Assembly: GCA_012295275.1 (NCBI GenBank)
Contig: CM022671.1
Location: forward strand, 26,255,322-26,319,321
Direction of reading: 5' to 3'
Origin: Chrysomallon squamiferum
Taxonomy: Eukaryota; Mollusca; Gastropoda; Neomphalida; Peltospiridae
Length of the DNA: 64,000 nucleotides
Made by a program: the position numbers and the translations under genes. Under the pieces are notes generated by a model. That model had not been told where the DNA came from, ran no database searches, and saw only the letters and a program-made list of their open reading frames with translations. Of the stretch, positions 21,901 through 34,547 are shown one piece after another; position 1 is the first letter of the stretch; the number at the start of each line of letters is the position of its first letter.

Positions 21901-24360
21901 TGCAAATACCTGAAATAGGTCATGGCATCAGTTTCTTCCAAAGATTTATAGTTTCAGTGCACATGTTGCATTCACTATTTTTTACGTTTTTTTTTAATTT
22001 TCAAAATGAAACTGAATTTATTATTATAACAAATGTATCTTTATTTTTTATTTATTATTATTTTTTTAAATTATAATTTTTTCCATAATGTATGACAGAA
22101 CACGCATGGTTATTATAGTTCATAACCAAAAGAAAGAACTTGGTCCTGCAAACTCTGTTTATATACTGCAGCAAAAATCCTCGCAGAAATTAATTTCAAA
22201 TTTAAATTTTAAATTAGTTATAAATTATATATGTAAATTATATATAGCATAAATACGTCATAGTGTTACATGTTCCTATAGAACAAGTATGATGTATACT
22301 GTTATAAAGCTGTAAGTACAGGAGAGATTTATGGAACAAGCATGATGTATGCTGTCAACACTGCAAGACGATGTTTCAGGATGGTTGTACTATTTTTAAT
22401 GAAGAAATCTTTTATTTTATTATTATTATTATTATTATTTTGTTTTTTTTGTTTAAAATGTTTAAGATGTTCATTTTGAATCTGGCTATTTCAGTTATGA
22501 TGTGTGGCTTGTGGTTGCAGTGTATCCACTACTAGCTTTTGTATTGTATTACACTCAGCATGCTGTCGCACTTTCATGACAGAATTCATGGTCAAAAGAA
22601 AAAACTTGATTCCAAAAACCATTTTTTATATATATTCAACGGCAGTTCCCAGTAGATATTCATGGAGAAAATGTTTATTGCTTTACAGATGTAACATAAA
22701 TCTTGTTTGACATTTTAGATAAGTAAACATATGTTTTCATCTTTTTTGACATATGTTATTTTAAATGTTTATCTTCAGAGAATACAAAGCTAATTAATTG
22801 GTTTTTCTTCATAAACAATACAGTGATTAATCATTCAGATGATAATGGATATTTATACCTTAGATAAATAGGAATTTTAGATAAAGAAAAACTAATATAA
22901 AAAAAATATATATATACATATATATAAAAAATAAACAGTAAATATTAAATAATACTGTAACATATTAGAAGTATTTGAAGACTAACATTAAATATTTTGT
23001 CTGGATTTTGGTAATATTTAAATATTCAAGCATGCTTGTTATGGACAGAGACTGAAATGTCACCAGAGAGTTCTGTTCAAGACAAAAATAAATTGTTTCT
23101 CCATCTCTCATTTATAAAAGAATCAACATATAATTACATCATTTCAACTTTTTTCTTCTCTGTGACAAAAATTGCATGTTTGAATTTATTTCGTTTTGTT
23201 TCTCATCAGATATAACATTTGTATTGTTTCTATTAATAAGTTTCATTGTGTTGTATTCAGAATAACAAGGTCACTAAAGTAGTCAAAAAATGATGTTTTA
23301 AAAAGCAATGTGATTTCAATTAAATACCTGTTATCTTAGCTAATAATTTTTAATACTCGAAACCTCATGGATAAAGTTTATATTAAAAAGAAAATATCAG
23401 ATATCAAGAAACAGAAAAGATAACTTTCTTAGTAACATCTTAAAAAAAATACAAATCAAAGTGCTTTCCAATGCAAGACTTGCAAAACTGAATATATTTG
23501 TTCTTATTTATTTATTTATTTATTATTATTCATTTTAAATAAATATTAATGGTTGTCTAATTTACTCACAGAAAGGATGTTTTAAAATTGATTTAATGTC
23601 TCTTCATCTTGTTGCATGAAATCAGTTTGTTGCTTTAACTGAACATTTGTAAAATGATTTCAGAGCACGTCATTTTCTACTCTTGAATTTTCATTTACAA
23701 CATTCAGTATATTTAGATTAGTCAGAGATTTTTAAAGTGGGTGTGAGCACTCCCTTAAATATATTTATACCTACAAATGCTTTAAATTTACTTAGTACCA
23801 CCAACCTTCAGAATTATTTGAAAAGGGTTTCTGAAAAATGAAAACAAAAAACAAAAAAAGTATTAAGAACCAATGGTTTAGATGCAGGAGCTTCGACTTT
23901 ATTATTCTGTTTTTACATTGTGGTCACACATATTTAATCACAGCAGAATATGAAATGTTTTTAATTGCTTATTAACAGACCAAAGCATATTCCACAGAAA
24001 GATTTCTGGTTGAGTAAAACTGGAAATTAACGCACGCACGTAGCCAGATTGGCAAACGTGTGTACCTAAAAGCATGTGGCTGTATTCTGTTACAGAATAG
24101 CTTCATTGCCATTCAAGCAATTCCTGCCTGACATATTCATTAAGAGAATTAATGGCCAAAGATAACAAGATAAAAGCAAGTTAGCCTTATCTTTTAACAA
24201 GGACGTAGCTGTTTCATCAAACAGTGGCAGCCTTCCATAAACATTAGTTGATGACAGTTAAACAAATAGCAATAACAGATTGCTAATAAAAGCCATGGCT
24301 CTTAAATCTGTGGAATCACTGGTATTGTATAGCTTTAAGCAGTGTGAAAATATAGTTGTA
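18973..24360. other. Non-coding, AT-rich; INTS13 intron 4 or intergenic
   Basis: I see no exon that fits INTS13 or another family. The stretch holds A/T homopolymers, short (ATT)n tracts (21,820-21,844; 22,417-22,438), (ATTT)n at 23,507-23,526 and a doubled 'atatgcatatttactgat' near 21,640. A candidate frame at 22,504-22,710 lacks any recognisable similarity. Confidence 0.6.
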
Positions 24361-24673
24361 GGAAAAAATGTCACCCGGGGGAAAAATGGCACCCAGAAAA
24401 AATGGCACTGTGCAGATTTGGAATAAATGGTACCTTTTTTATTTTTTCTGTCTTGTTGCACTCCCAAAAAAAAATCCTTAAAAGTACTTTTGAAAATACA
24501 GTTTATTCATGCAGTATTGTTACATAGATGTATGTTAATATATAGCATCACTCAGCCACTTGATTTTGCTTAACAAAGTACAGTATTATATCAGAGTTTA
24601 ATGTTATACATACACACATACATATACACACACACATACAAATATATATATATAGACACACACACACACACAC

Positions 24674-24717
<44 letters not shown>

Positions 24718-24783
24718 CTTTCACACATACATAGATGAATGAGTATCCTATTAAAGTATCCTCCAGAATGATATCATTCAGTC

Positions 24784-24832
<49 letters not shown>

Positions 24833-25246
24833 GCACACACATCTGTCTGTATGTACATGTAAAGCATATGTGTGTGTGTGTGTGTGTATATATATATGTA
24901 TGTATGTGTGTGTGTGTGTGTGTGTACATATATATTTGTATGTGTGTGTGTATATATATCTGTGTATGTATAATATTAAACTGATATAATACTGTACTGT
25001 GTTAAGCAAAAACAATTGATTTTATATATTAACTGAGTGAAAATATATTAACATACATGTATGCTACAGTATTTCATGAATAAACCGTATTTTCAAAAGT
25101 ACTTTTAAGGATTTTTTTTAAAACAACTTGATAGAAAATAAATAAGGTGTCATTTTTTCCAAATCTGCACAGTGCCATTTCTGCCGGGTGCCATTTTTTC
25201 CAGTGCCATTTTTTTGGTATCATTTTTCCTGGTGCCATTTTTTCAA
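24361..25246. mobile_element. Foldback element: long imperfect inverted repeat around an AC/GT core
   Basis: The left arm (about 24,361-24,640) and the reverse complement of the right arm (about 24,940-25,246) correspond block by block: 'aaaatggcac' repeats, 'ctgtgcagatttgga', 'aaatccttaaaagtactttt', 'gtttattcatg', 'tatgttaatata', 'cactca', 'ttgcttaaca', and 'gtacagtattatatcag'. The centre is (AC)n on the left and (GT)n on the right, extending the palindrome, with about 70 bp of unpaired sequence (24,716-24,786). Short 'ggtgccattttttcc' tandem copies form the outer ends. No transposase frame is present. It resembles a foldback/MITE-type element; the family is unknown. Confidence 0.8.
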
Positions 25247-25341
25247 TACCCCAAAAATACAACAGGAATCAAATGAGAGGAACACAGCCTGAAAAAGAGA
25301 ACAATTTTTAGTTATTGTACTAGTTATCAAAAAAACTGTGG

Positions 25342-25374
<33 letters not shown>

Positions 25375-26034
25375 TTTCCTCCATTTCATTGACTTGTTCA
25401 GAACAGTTAAAAAATAAAACAAATAAATAATAATAATAAAATAAATATAATAAAATGAAATTTAAGCATGTGTTATATTTGTTTCTTTAACTTAAATATA
25501 TATTACATATATGTTTATTTCTGAATATTGAAGCTTTCATTTCTTGCCAGTTGCTTAGTAGAATATTTATTTCTATTACTGAATTTCTTCAAACTTTGAA
25601 CTCATTTACCTTGCCTGTAGTGCCAACCAGGCTTAATTCTTTGTTTGTGTTTTGTCACTCATTTAAAATTGACTAAAATATTTTAGTTCTTGAAAAAGTT
25701 TCTGATACACTGTAGTTTCTCTTAGATGTTTTTCAGAAGCAAATTTGTTTTCCCCTCTTGAAAGTTTAATGAATTGTTATAAAGGATTTTAGTAACTGAA
25801 ATTGACTTCATAATGACATTATTTTAATGTATTTATGTTTGTGCTATGTGTATGTATATGCATATATGCATATATATATAAAACCCCAATTTATGGTGAA
25901 AAATTCATAAAAAGTTAAATAAAAAGTGATAAAGAAGTTAAAGGACATTTCAGATTTTAACAGTTTTTTATTCTGCAATTCTGAGGTACTGTGGTGTATT
26001 GACATCAACACTGAAGACACACAGAAATAGAACA
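25246..26034. other. Non-coding, AT-rich
   Basis: It contains (ATT)n at 25,345-25,373 and (AAT)n-like sequence at 25,424-25,452. No gene is seen. Confidence 0.6.
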
Positions 26035-26500
26035 TTCATTCTAAGAGAGAAGATGTTCATACTAAGTTTCTTAGAAATATCACATTCATTCTAGAGAGAA
26101 CATATTCATACTAAGTTTCTTTGAAATATCACATTTATGTGCAGTTATTCAGAAAATGTTCATACTTCATTCACAGAACATATTCCAAATCAGAAAGAAG
26201 ATTTTCATATTAGGTTATACAGAAAGAAAATATTTATACTCTGTTTCATAGAAGATTTTCATATTAGGTTATACAGAAAGAAGATATTTATACTCTATTT
26301 CATAGAAGATTTTCATATTAGGTTATACAGAAAGAAAATATTTATACTCTGTTTCATAGAAGATTTTCATATTAGGTTATATAGAAAGAAGACATTTATC
26401 CTTAATTTCATAGGAAGTGGATACTGATATTCACAGGAAGAAGGCATTCATACCTAGTTATTCATGCTCAGTTACACAGAAATAAACAGATATTCAGTTA
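26035..26500. repeat. Minisatellite with a 54-bp core
   Basis: Four regular copies of 'gaagattttcatattaggtt...' start at 26,197, 26,251, 26,305 and 26,359, exactly 54 bp apart. More diverged relatives lie on both sides (26,040-26,190 and 26,413-26,500). Because 54 is divisible by 3 the plus strand stays open with an 18-residue repeat; I regard that as a by-product. Confidence 0.92.
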
Positions 26501-28150
26501 CCCTGAAAATAATAATAATACAAAGTATTATGTACATTAAAATATTTGCACTATTAATACAAATTTTGGAATTCTCATTTCTAAATCACAAACGTACAAA
26601 TACACACTGACAAACACATCTATTAACACACATACACAAACACGTATATTAACACACATACACATGCACATATATTAACACATACACATACACAAACATT
26701 TTTTTATATGATACAAACTGTTCATTACACAAAACAATTCATAACAGTTTAAAAAATGAAAAAACCCTCTGAAGATCTGTTCATAAAAAACAAATAATTT
26801 GTGCATTTGTTTTTTTAAATAAACCAACAACAAAAATCTTATTTAAATTGTTCACAATTATCCTATGTTCTAATATTAGCATAAATTTGCTTGCAAATAT
26901 GAATTTAACCCATATGTTTTATTTTGTATTGATCTATGCACATACTGGGTTATTGTTAAACATTCATTCATTCATTCATTGATCTGTGCACATAAATAAT
27001 AATAATTATTATTTGCCTCAACCAGGTTTATAAACCCTAAATATTAATATCTGTTAGGAAATTGGTAAATTTACTATGTGGATTTTAAAAAAATAATTAA
27101 ACATGTTAAATATTTCCTTTTTTCAGAATTTTTTAATTTTAGGAAAACAATCAATATGTAAAAAAAATATATAAAAAAAAAAAATAAAAAATAAAAAAAA
27201 ACAAATAAACTAAAATTAAAACTAAATAAATAAATAAATAAATAAATAAAAGAAATACTATGAGAATGCAGATTAAATAGACAGTGCATGATATAAGTTG
27301 TCTAATCAACAACATCATTCAGACACTGCAGATATTCACTTGAACTAGAAATATTTCTATTTCAATATTTAATAATTTTCTAATATTCTTTTTCATTATT
27401 CTGCAAAAATTTATTTGACGGTGGTAGCATTTATGAAATGCAGATGTAATTATTTACAAAATATATGTAGATCAACTTTTCCTCTGAATACCATATATAT
27501 GTGTGCGCGTGTGTGTGTGTATGGTAAAATATTCACTCCCATGCACAATGTTTTTGAGTAATTTGTAAGGCTTCATTGAAGGTTTGTAATAATGAGTAAT
27601 GGATGTTTTTAGATGAAGATGATCAGAAAAAATATATAATTATATATTGCATCTTTCACTATCATCATTTTTGCAGAATATTGCTGTACTTTATCTTATA
27701 GTATTTATACAAAATTATAAATTTATTAGGTTATTTTATTACTCTTTTTCAATTTTAAAAGTTTAATTTTAAGTTAAGCAAAATTGTTCATGAGAAAAAA
27801 AAAAAAAGGTTATAATTTTGTTATGATTAAATATATAGTTGATTGTCATCATGTTTTTTTAGTGTTTTATTTATCATATCAAAGACCATGGACATTTTGG
27901 AAAAAAAAAAAAAAAAAAAAAAATATTGTTCTGGAATATGAAACACTGTTTTCTCACAATTGTGATGATCGTCATTATTATAATTGCATTTACTTTTCGA
28001 AGGAAGACTGTACTGTGTTTTTATTCACTGAAAGGTTGTTTATGAAATTTATCATGACTTTATTTTTAAACATATGACTACATTAACAAATTGAATATTA
28101 CTATCTGCTAAAAATTTACATGGCTGGTTACAGACCTGATTGAAGCGGTG
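26500..28150. other. Non-coding, with short AC-rich and A-rich tracts
   Basis: It contains 'acacacatacacaaacacgtatatta' type repeats (26,600-26,700), (ATTC)n at 26,962-26,979, (AAAT)n at 27,226-27,249 and A-runs at 27,900-27,922. A canonical AATAAA on the minus strand at 28,059-28,064 could end FaNaC transcripts. Confidence 0.5.
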
Positions 28151-28570
28151 GAATCTCTAAAGATATAACTGACAGTTTAAAGATTAAATCAACAACTGAA
28201 TGAATGAAGTTTAGGTCAACAAGTATTTAAAGAAGTGCAGATCAACAACTGAATGAATGAAGTTTAGATAAACAACCATTTAAAGATGTTTAGATCAAGA
28301 AATGAATGAATGAAGTTTAGATCAACAATTATTAAAAGAACTGACTTTAAAGTTCAGATAAAAATGAGTGCTTATTGTTTAGATCAAATAGTGACTTTTA
28401 AAAGTTTAAATCACCAACTATTTAAAGATGTTTAGATATAAATGAGAGTTTAAATTTAAATAAATAAATTTAGATAATAAAGTTTAAAATTTAGATCAAG
28501 AACTATTTCAAATTAAATACAAAAATTATTTGATGTTTAGATCAGCAATTGACTGTTTAAAGTATGCATC
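28150..28570. repeat. Degenerate minisatellite downstream of FaNaC
   Basis: Irregular repeats of 'gtttagatcaacaa', with 'ctgaatgaatgaa' and 'ttaaagatgtttagat', occur with a spacing of roughly 35-65 bp. They probably lie in the FaNaC 3' untranslated region or just beyond it. Confidence 0.75.
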
Positions 28571-28670
28571 ACCATTCAAAGAAGTCTTGATTAACATCTG
28601 GAGTACTGTTACTTGAACATCTTTTACAATTTTAGGACAGAGTTAATTTAAACATCATTACTGAAATCTA

Positions 28671-30432
28671 TCATACTGGAGATTCATTGTGTATATCATA
28701 CTCATACTCCTTTTCATGATCCAGCATACCATTTGCCTGAACGTCATGGTCTGGTAATTTTTTCTCTGAATTAAACAACAAAAGAAAAAGTCGAATGATT
28801 AATTCCATTAACTCCATAATTGTCAGCACTGAAATGCCCATCCACAGACCAAGTGTTCCTCCAATATCTGCAAACAAATCAGCCAGATCATATCCTGGTA
28901 GCTGACGGAACTCGACAACACTCAAGTCTTCTAAATATATATTTAAACGAAGCAGATTTTGTCGAATAAGATTTGAAGCACGTTCAGCTTGTTCTTTTTC
29001 CGTCAGAGTATAACTCTGGTTTAAAATATTTTGTGTACGTGAATCATTTTTTATGTTAGGTAAATTAGCCAGATTTGATAAATACGTGAAAGCCTCATGC
29101 ATGAAATTCTGCTCTATGGATTTACCGTAGAACTTCCAAAGAGCATCATACTGGTAGAATTCCAGAGGCCAGTAGGACAGAGACACTGATTTCTGGAAAG
29201 TTGTTTCATGACATGGCTGGAAACATTTGCATGAGATCTCATAGCTCCGGTCATTTGCCATTTCCTGAAGAACTCTCTGCTCACAGGCTAAGCTCTGAAT
29301 CCGAATTGATTTTTTACTTTTTGTGTTATTACACTGATAGAGGTTTTTCCATTCAGGAACAACTCCACAGAATGTCACGTTGAGATCCTGAACTTGTGGT
29401 AATCCTGATGATTTACAACCACACTTCTGAATGATAATCCTCTGTTTACACAACTGTAGACATGAGAAAAATGTATTCCTGTATATCTGAGTGGCCAGCA
29501 GATCTTCCGTTGTACAGTTCCCATACGGTTCTGACAGTCGAGAGTGTATCACTGCTTTTAATCCAATGGAAGAAGAATATCCAGGAGGAACATCAAAACC
29601 ATGATTCACTGGACTTGGCATAGTGTTTGCTGCATGAACAACAACTCGGACACCTCCGCTATGAAGAATATTTGAATCCAAATGATAAACTCCATAAGAA
29701 CCCAGTGGTGGATCAGCATTATCCAATGAAATAATTAATGATAAACCATGCTGTGGTCCTGTGGCATGCATAAGAAGTTTCTTATCCATGCCTCCCATGT
29801 TGAAAGTGAAACAATTGTAATAATTGCCATCAAATGTTGTAGTAAAATTCTCCATTGTACAGTCCTCGTCATTAAATTTACAGTGAATTAGAAAATCTTT
29901 TATATTGTGACTGATGTACTTCGCTTCTTTTCCAAAGTTTTCGTAAAAGGCTCTGATTGAACTCAAATGAGCCTCTTGTTCACCAAAAGTAAAATTTTCA
30001 CAGTTGAGAAATGACAGCCATTTCATCAGCTCATTGTCAGGGTTGTTGAGTAAAATTCTCACTTTCCGCATTGAAATGGGTTCCGTATTGCATAATGTCA
30101 CTGATGGAAATTCCACAGGCATGCTGTCCTTTATCTCTGAGACCTCCACCACCTGAAACTGAAGATACTTCCTCACTAAAAGAGACAGCTGTAGAGTTGC
30201 AGCCGTGAAACCAATGATCACCAAAAGAGCCCAGATAACTTTTCTTTTTGTGTCCACAGAGGTGACGATTTTAGCAAATCCATGTGCATTGCTTTCAGAA
30301 CCAAGTTCAGCTATCAGTGACAAAGCAGTTCTCTTGCATTGTTGTTGTCTCCTCCTTATCATTCTGTCTTGGTCATTGTAATAAGCAAACTTTCCATTGC
30401 TTGAGTATTTTCCTGCTTGTTGTCGGTTGGTT
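28671..30432 (-). CDS. FaNaC: FaNaC main coding exon (1.76 kb, through the stop)
   Basis: An acceptor with a long T-rich tract, TTTTTTTTTTAG|AACCAACC, opens the exon; translation from AG|A gives RTNRQQAGKYSSNGKFAYYN onward to the TAG after ESPV. Everything from the cytoplasmic N-terminus to the tail is in this one exon. The open frame continues upstream to 30,500 only by translating the polypyrimidine tract into Phe/Ile. Confidence 0.96.
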
Positions 30433-31216
30433 CTAAAAAAAAAATAAAAAATAAAAATAATAAAAAAAAAAAAGATGTTAATTACTATTAAATCATTCAA
30501 TAAGATGAAATAGTTCTGAAATAAATATTTTTTTTTAAATGAATTAAAAAGGATATATATAAAATTAAATCATACAGGTAGTAAATAAAAACTTGAAAAT
30601 ACTAATTCCTGAAATAAAAAATAAAAAGAATTAAAAAAAATACATTTGTTTATCATTAAGTCATACAGGTAGTAAATATTGAACTGAAAACACTCATTCC
30701 TGAAATGAAAAAGGATTTAAAAATCAGATATATACTCTTTTTTTTATGATTAAATCATACAGGTATGTAGCAAATGTAAAACTGAAAATACTATGTTCTG
30801 AGACTTTTTCAGACTGAATAATATATCATTACCAGGCTTAAAGGTTTATTTGCTTGTTGTCATAATGGATTCAATCAATTATAAATACTTCACTTTTATG
30901 AGTGTACCAATATCTTTTTTTTTGTTCACTGCAGATTTTAATAATACAACTGTGAATACATCTGACCTATCTTCAGTTCAGTCCCTCTATTGATTGATTA
31001 ATCACTTTTGTTCCAGGCATTAATTCTTTAGTTCTTTTCAGACCATCCATTCAAATTTGTAACAGTAAATAAGAGACGTACATGTTTTGAATTCAAATGA
31101 AACAAATGAAAGTAGGTCTTCATCACCTATTTACACTTGTTTTAGGAAATATGTACTGTGTTTTCACTTTGATTATATTAATAAAAAAATTTAATTAATA
31201 ATAATAATAATAATTA

Positions 31217-31265
<49 letters not shown>

Positions 31266-33423
31266 TATTTTTAAAATATCAGTCACCATTAAAATGTCAA
31301 AACAAAAAACAAAAAAAAAACATTTTAACCATTTCTCATTTGCATGGGAAAAAAGAAACAACAAGACATCAAGGAGGTTTGATCCTGAACCAATCACAGC
31401 TAGCAACTCAAATTACTGCTTCTTAAAGCTAGAATTTTGCTTTGAAATTAATACATTCAGAAGGTTTTGGATTTGATACGTAATTGGAAGAAAGCAAAAA
31501 CAAGCAATGATTTTAAGAATGTGGAGAAAGAAGTGAGAAATGTACAGAGATACATCTAGGAACTGATGGTTCTGTTTCCTGTCTTCCTAGATTTACAATG
31601 GCACCGATTGTTAGTTAACAAAGCATGAAACGGGTACAAAAAAGAGAGCTAATCGGAATACTGCACTGTGCATTACAACCATGATAAACATGCAAACAAT
31701 AAACAAACAAACAAGCAAATAAAACAATAAAATAAATGAAGAAACCAAGTCCAACAACAAAAAACCAAAAAAAAAACCAAACAATATCCCCTCAGAAAGA
31801 AAAGAAAGAGACAAATTAAGAAAGAAAGCAAACAACAGAATGTGAGACATCATTAACACAGAGATTAAAGCGAGTTTGACGTAATATATTTATCTTTGTT
31901 TTTTTCCTGTTCCTCTACAAGAAGATTTGACAGGATGACATGATTAGCATCTTTCTGTCAGCGAAACTCTCCATTTGACACACTGCCAATGTAATTCATC
32001 ACAAGACCAACCTGCATATCCACTTTCTTGTAAAAACAAATATTTTTTTTGTGTTTTTATGCCAACAGTGGATTTGCTCGGTTAAGAATACATTATTTTG
32101 TGTCATGTACATATTATCTACTTCAAGTTTAAAATGTTATCAGAACAGAATAATATATAAAGTTTTATCAGTAGCAGTCTAATTTTATGATGGTATAAAC
32201 TTAAAAAAGAAACAACATTTGTATATTTTGTATACTTACTGAAGTTCATTCATGCTTTTATGGTTCATGACCCATTTAAGGTGATGTTCATTACTGATTT
32301 CCTTTTTGAGTTATCATCTATTTTAATATTAGGTTGTTTATGTTTATACTTAGAATTATATTAATGTAGAAAATTAGAATTATTTTCCTGCATGCAGATA
32401 ATATATGCTTGCATGCACATATATTTCATACCCATGCACATACAGTGCTCACAGAAATCACAATAATAATTTTCAAACACTTTTTGTTATTGCAAGAAAA
32501 CATTATTTCTATTTTATGTTGTTTGTTTGTTTGTTTGTTTTTAAATAAATTCACTGATTTGATAATGAAAAAAAAAAAAAATCTAGGAAATTTTTTTTTT
32601 TTTTTTAAATTATTACATCTGCCAATATTTTGGTGTAATTTTTAAAACATCATCGCACAAATGATAAAAAAAAAAAAGAAGTTTTTTTACTAATGAAACA
32701 AATTAAATACAAATAAATGTTTGATTATTTACATACTTCATGTATACCTTACATACATACATTTGATAATATATAAACACACATTATTGCTTTAATGTTG
32801 TGGTATCAAAAATATTTACTTTTGTAATTATTTTCTGAGCTCTCTGATGCTCAGTCTTTATTGATTTACAACTTTGTGAACTATGACTAAACTGTTTTAC
32901 AGTAGTTAGATCATTTCACAATTTTCAGAGTGTGTATCTTTTCCTTAGCTGCATATCAGTTTAGTTAAAGAGCCAAAGACACTACAAAACTGATCCAGCA
33001 GATTTTTTTTTCCAGTATCTCTCTCTTTCTCTCTCTCTCTCGCTCTCACATTAGTTAATTTTTTTTCATTTTAACACTCACTGGCAGACAGTATTTTATA
33101 GCACTGTGCAAAAGAAACAATTCTTGGCGTTTATTACAGATATCATCACATCATTGATCTAAATGCATCACTGACATTTTCAAGTGAGGATCCTATGCCA
33201 GTTTCCTGTTATCACTGAACTGATCAAATTGGCTGTATTTGTTCAAGTCCTAATATGTAGACATTAGGAGAGAACTGTTAAGTAAATAGAGGATGTGACT
33301 CAAGCATGGAAATATGCTCAAGCCAAAACAAATTAATAATTATGTTGTACATCTGAACCATTTCACCTTTCCTCCCTTTAAAAAAGAAAGAAAACAAATT
33401 ATGTACTACATACTGATAGAACA

Positions 33424-33472
<49 letters not shown>

Positions 33473-34508
33473 CTCTATGTATACTATGAGTACATACATA
33501 AAACTGACTGAATATTTCAGTTTAATATAATACTTTCACTGATCTCGTTTTGATACAAAGATCGTTGCAAAATCAGATATTTAAAAAAAAAAAAATTGAT
33601 GTTTGTCATGTTCTTAACAAAAGTCGTTTTATTATTATTATTTTATTTTTGTTGTTGTTGTAAATTTTAGAAACTGAATGATTCATTTTATTTATGAAAC
33701 AAAACTGATTCATATTCCTTAATTTTTTAAATCATATTAGTAACAAGTCATATCAAATTTACAAATCTAAATTTAAATATAATGAAATCATATGTTACTT
33801 GTTTGTTTTTTAAATTTACTTATGAACTTTAAATCAATAATTTCATAATGATAGAGCCATCGAAAGATATTGTTGAATAATGCAACAACCTACTATTAAA
33901 CAGAAAACATCATTTTTTCTTTGATTAGATGTTAACATAAAATGTCAAATATTAGAAGATTTATAAGCCAAAATGAAGAAGCTAAACTAGTAAGAACAAC
34001 ATCAGCAGCTGTGATGTCTTCATGATGACATATGCACCAACAACATCGTGTAAATTGATGCCAGAGTGCTTAGATGGCCATGTGCTACTGTTTTTCACGG
34101 TGGGCATTGATTTAACAGAATTAGAGATGCTGTTCCTTGTGTTGGATCTTGCACAATGGTGAAAAACAGAAGTAATCCAAAGTGAAGCAATTCCAGTTGT
34201 TTTGTGTGAATTATAAAATTCAAAAAACAAAGTTTGATTTAATACTTGACAGCTTATAAGAGCAAAATAAAAAATAAAAAATAAAAATTGTATATGTGGT
34301 CTGTATCTTTGAATCAAAACTCATCCATAAATGTAATAATGATACAAAGTAAGGAAAAAAAACCCCAACAAAACCCAGTTAAATTAATTCTGATGGAATT
34401 ATTGATTTAAGACCATTGTTTTAAAAAAAGGAAAAGAAAGTGTCTGTCTATTACTTAGTTTTAATTTCGTTGGTATTTCTTTCAGTAACAGAGGGTTCTG
34501 TGTATGTA

Positions 34509-34547
<39 letters not shown>

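Noticed and set aside
22504-22710. 68-codon plus-strand frame preceded by a TTGCAG acceptor-like site
   Set aside because: No similarity to INTS13 residues expected after exon 4 (phase and content disagree) and no convincing donor follows.
24735-25015. Open frames through the AC/GT core
   Set aside because: They are translations of dinucleotide repeats on both strands.
30433-30500. N-terminal Phe/Ile-rich extension of the FaNaC frame
   Set aside because: It is the T-rich polypyrimidine tract of the acceptor read as protein; it contains no family similarity, and the exon begins at 30,432.
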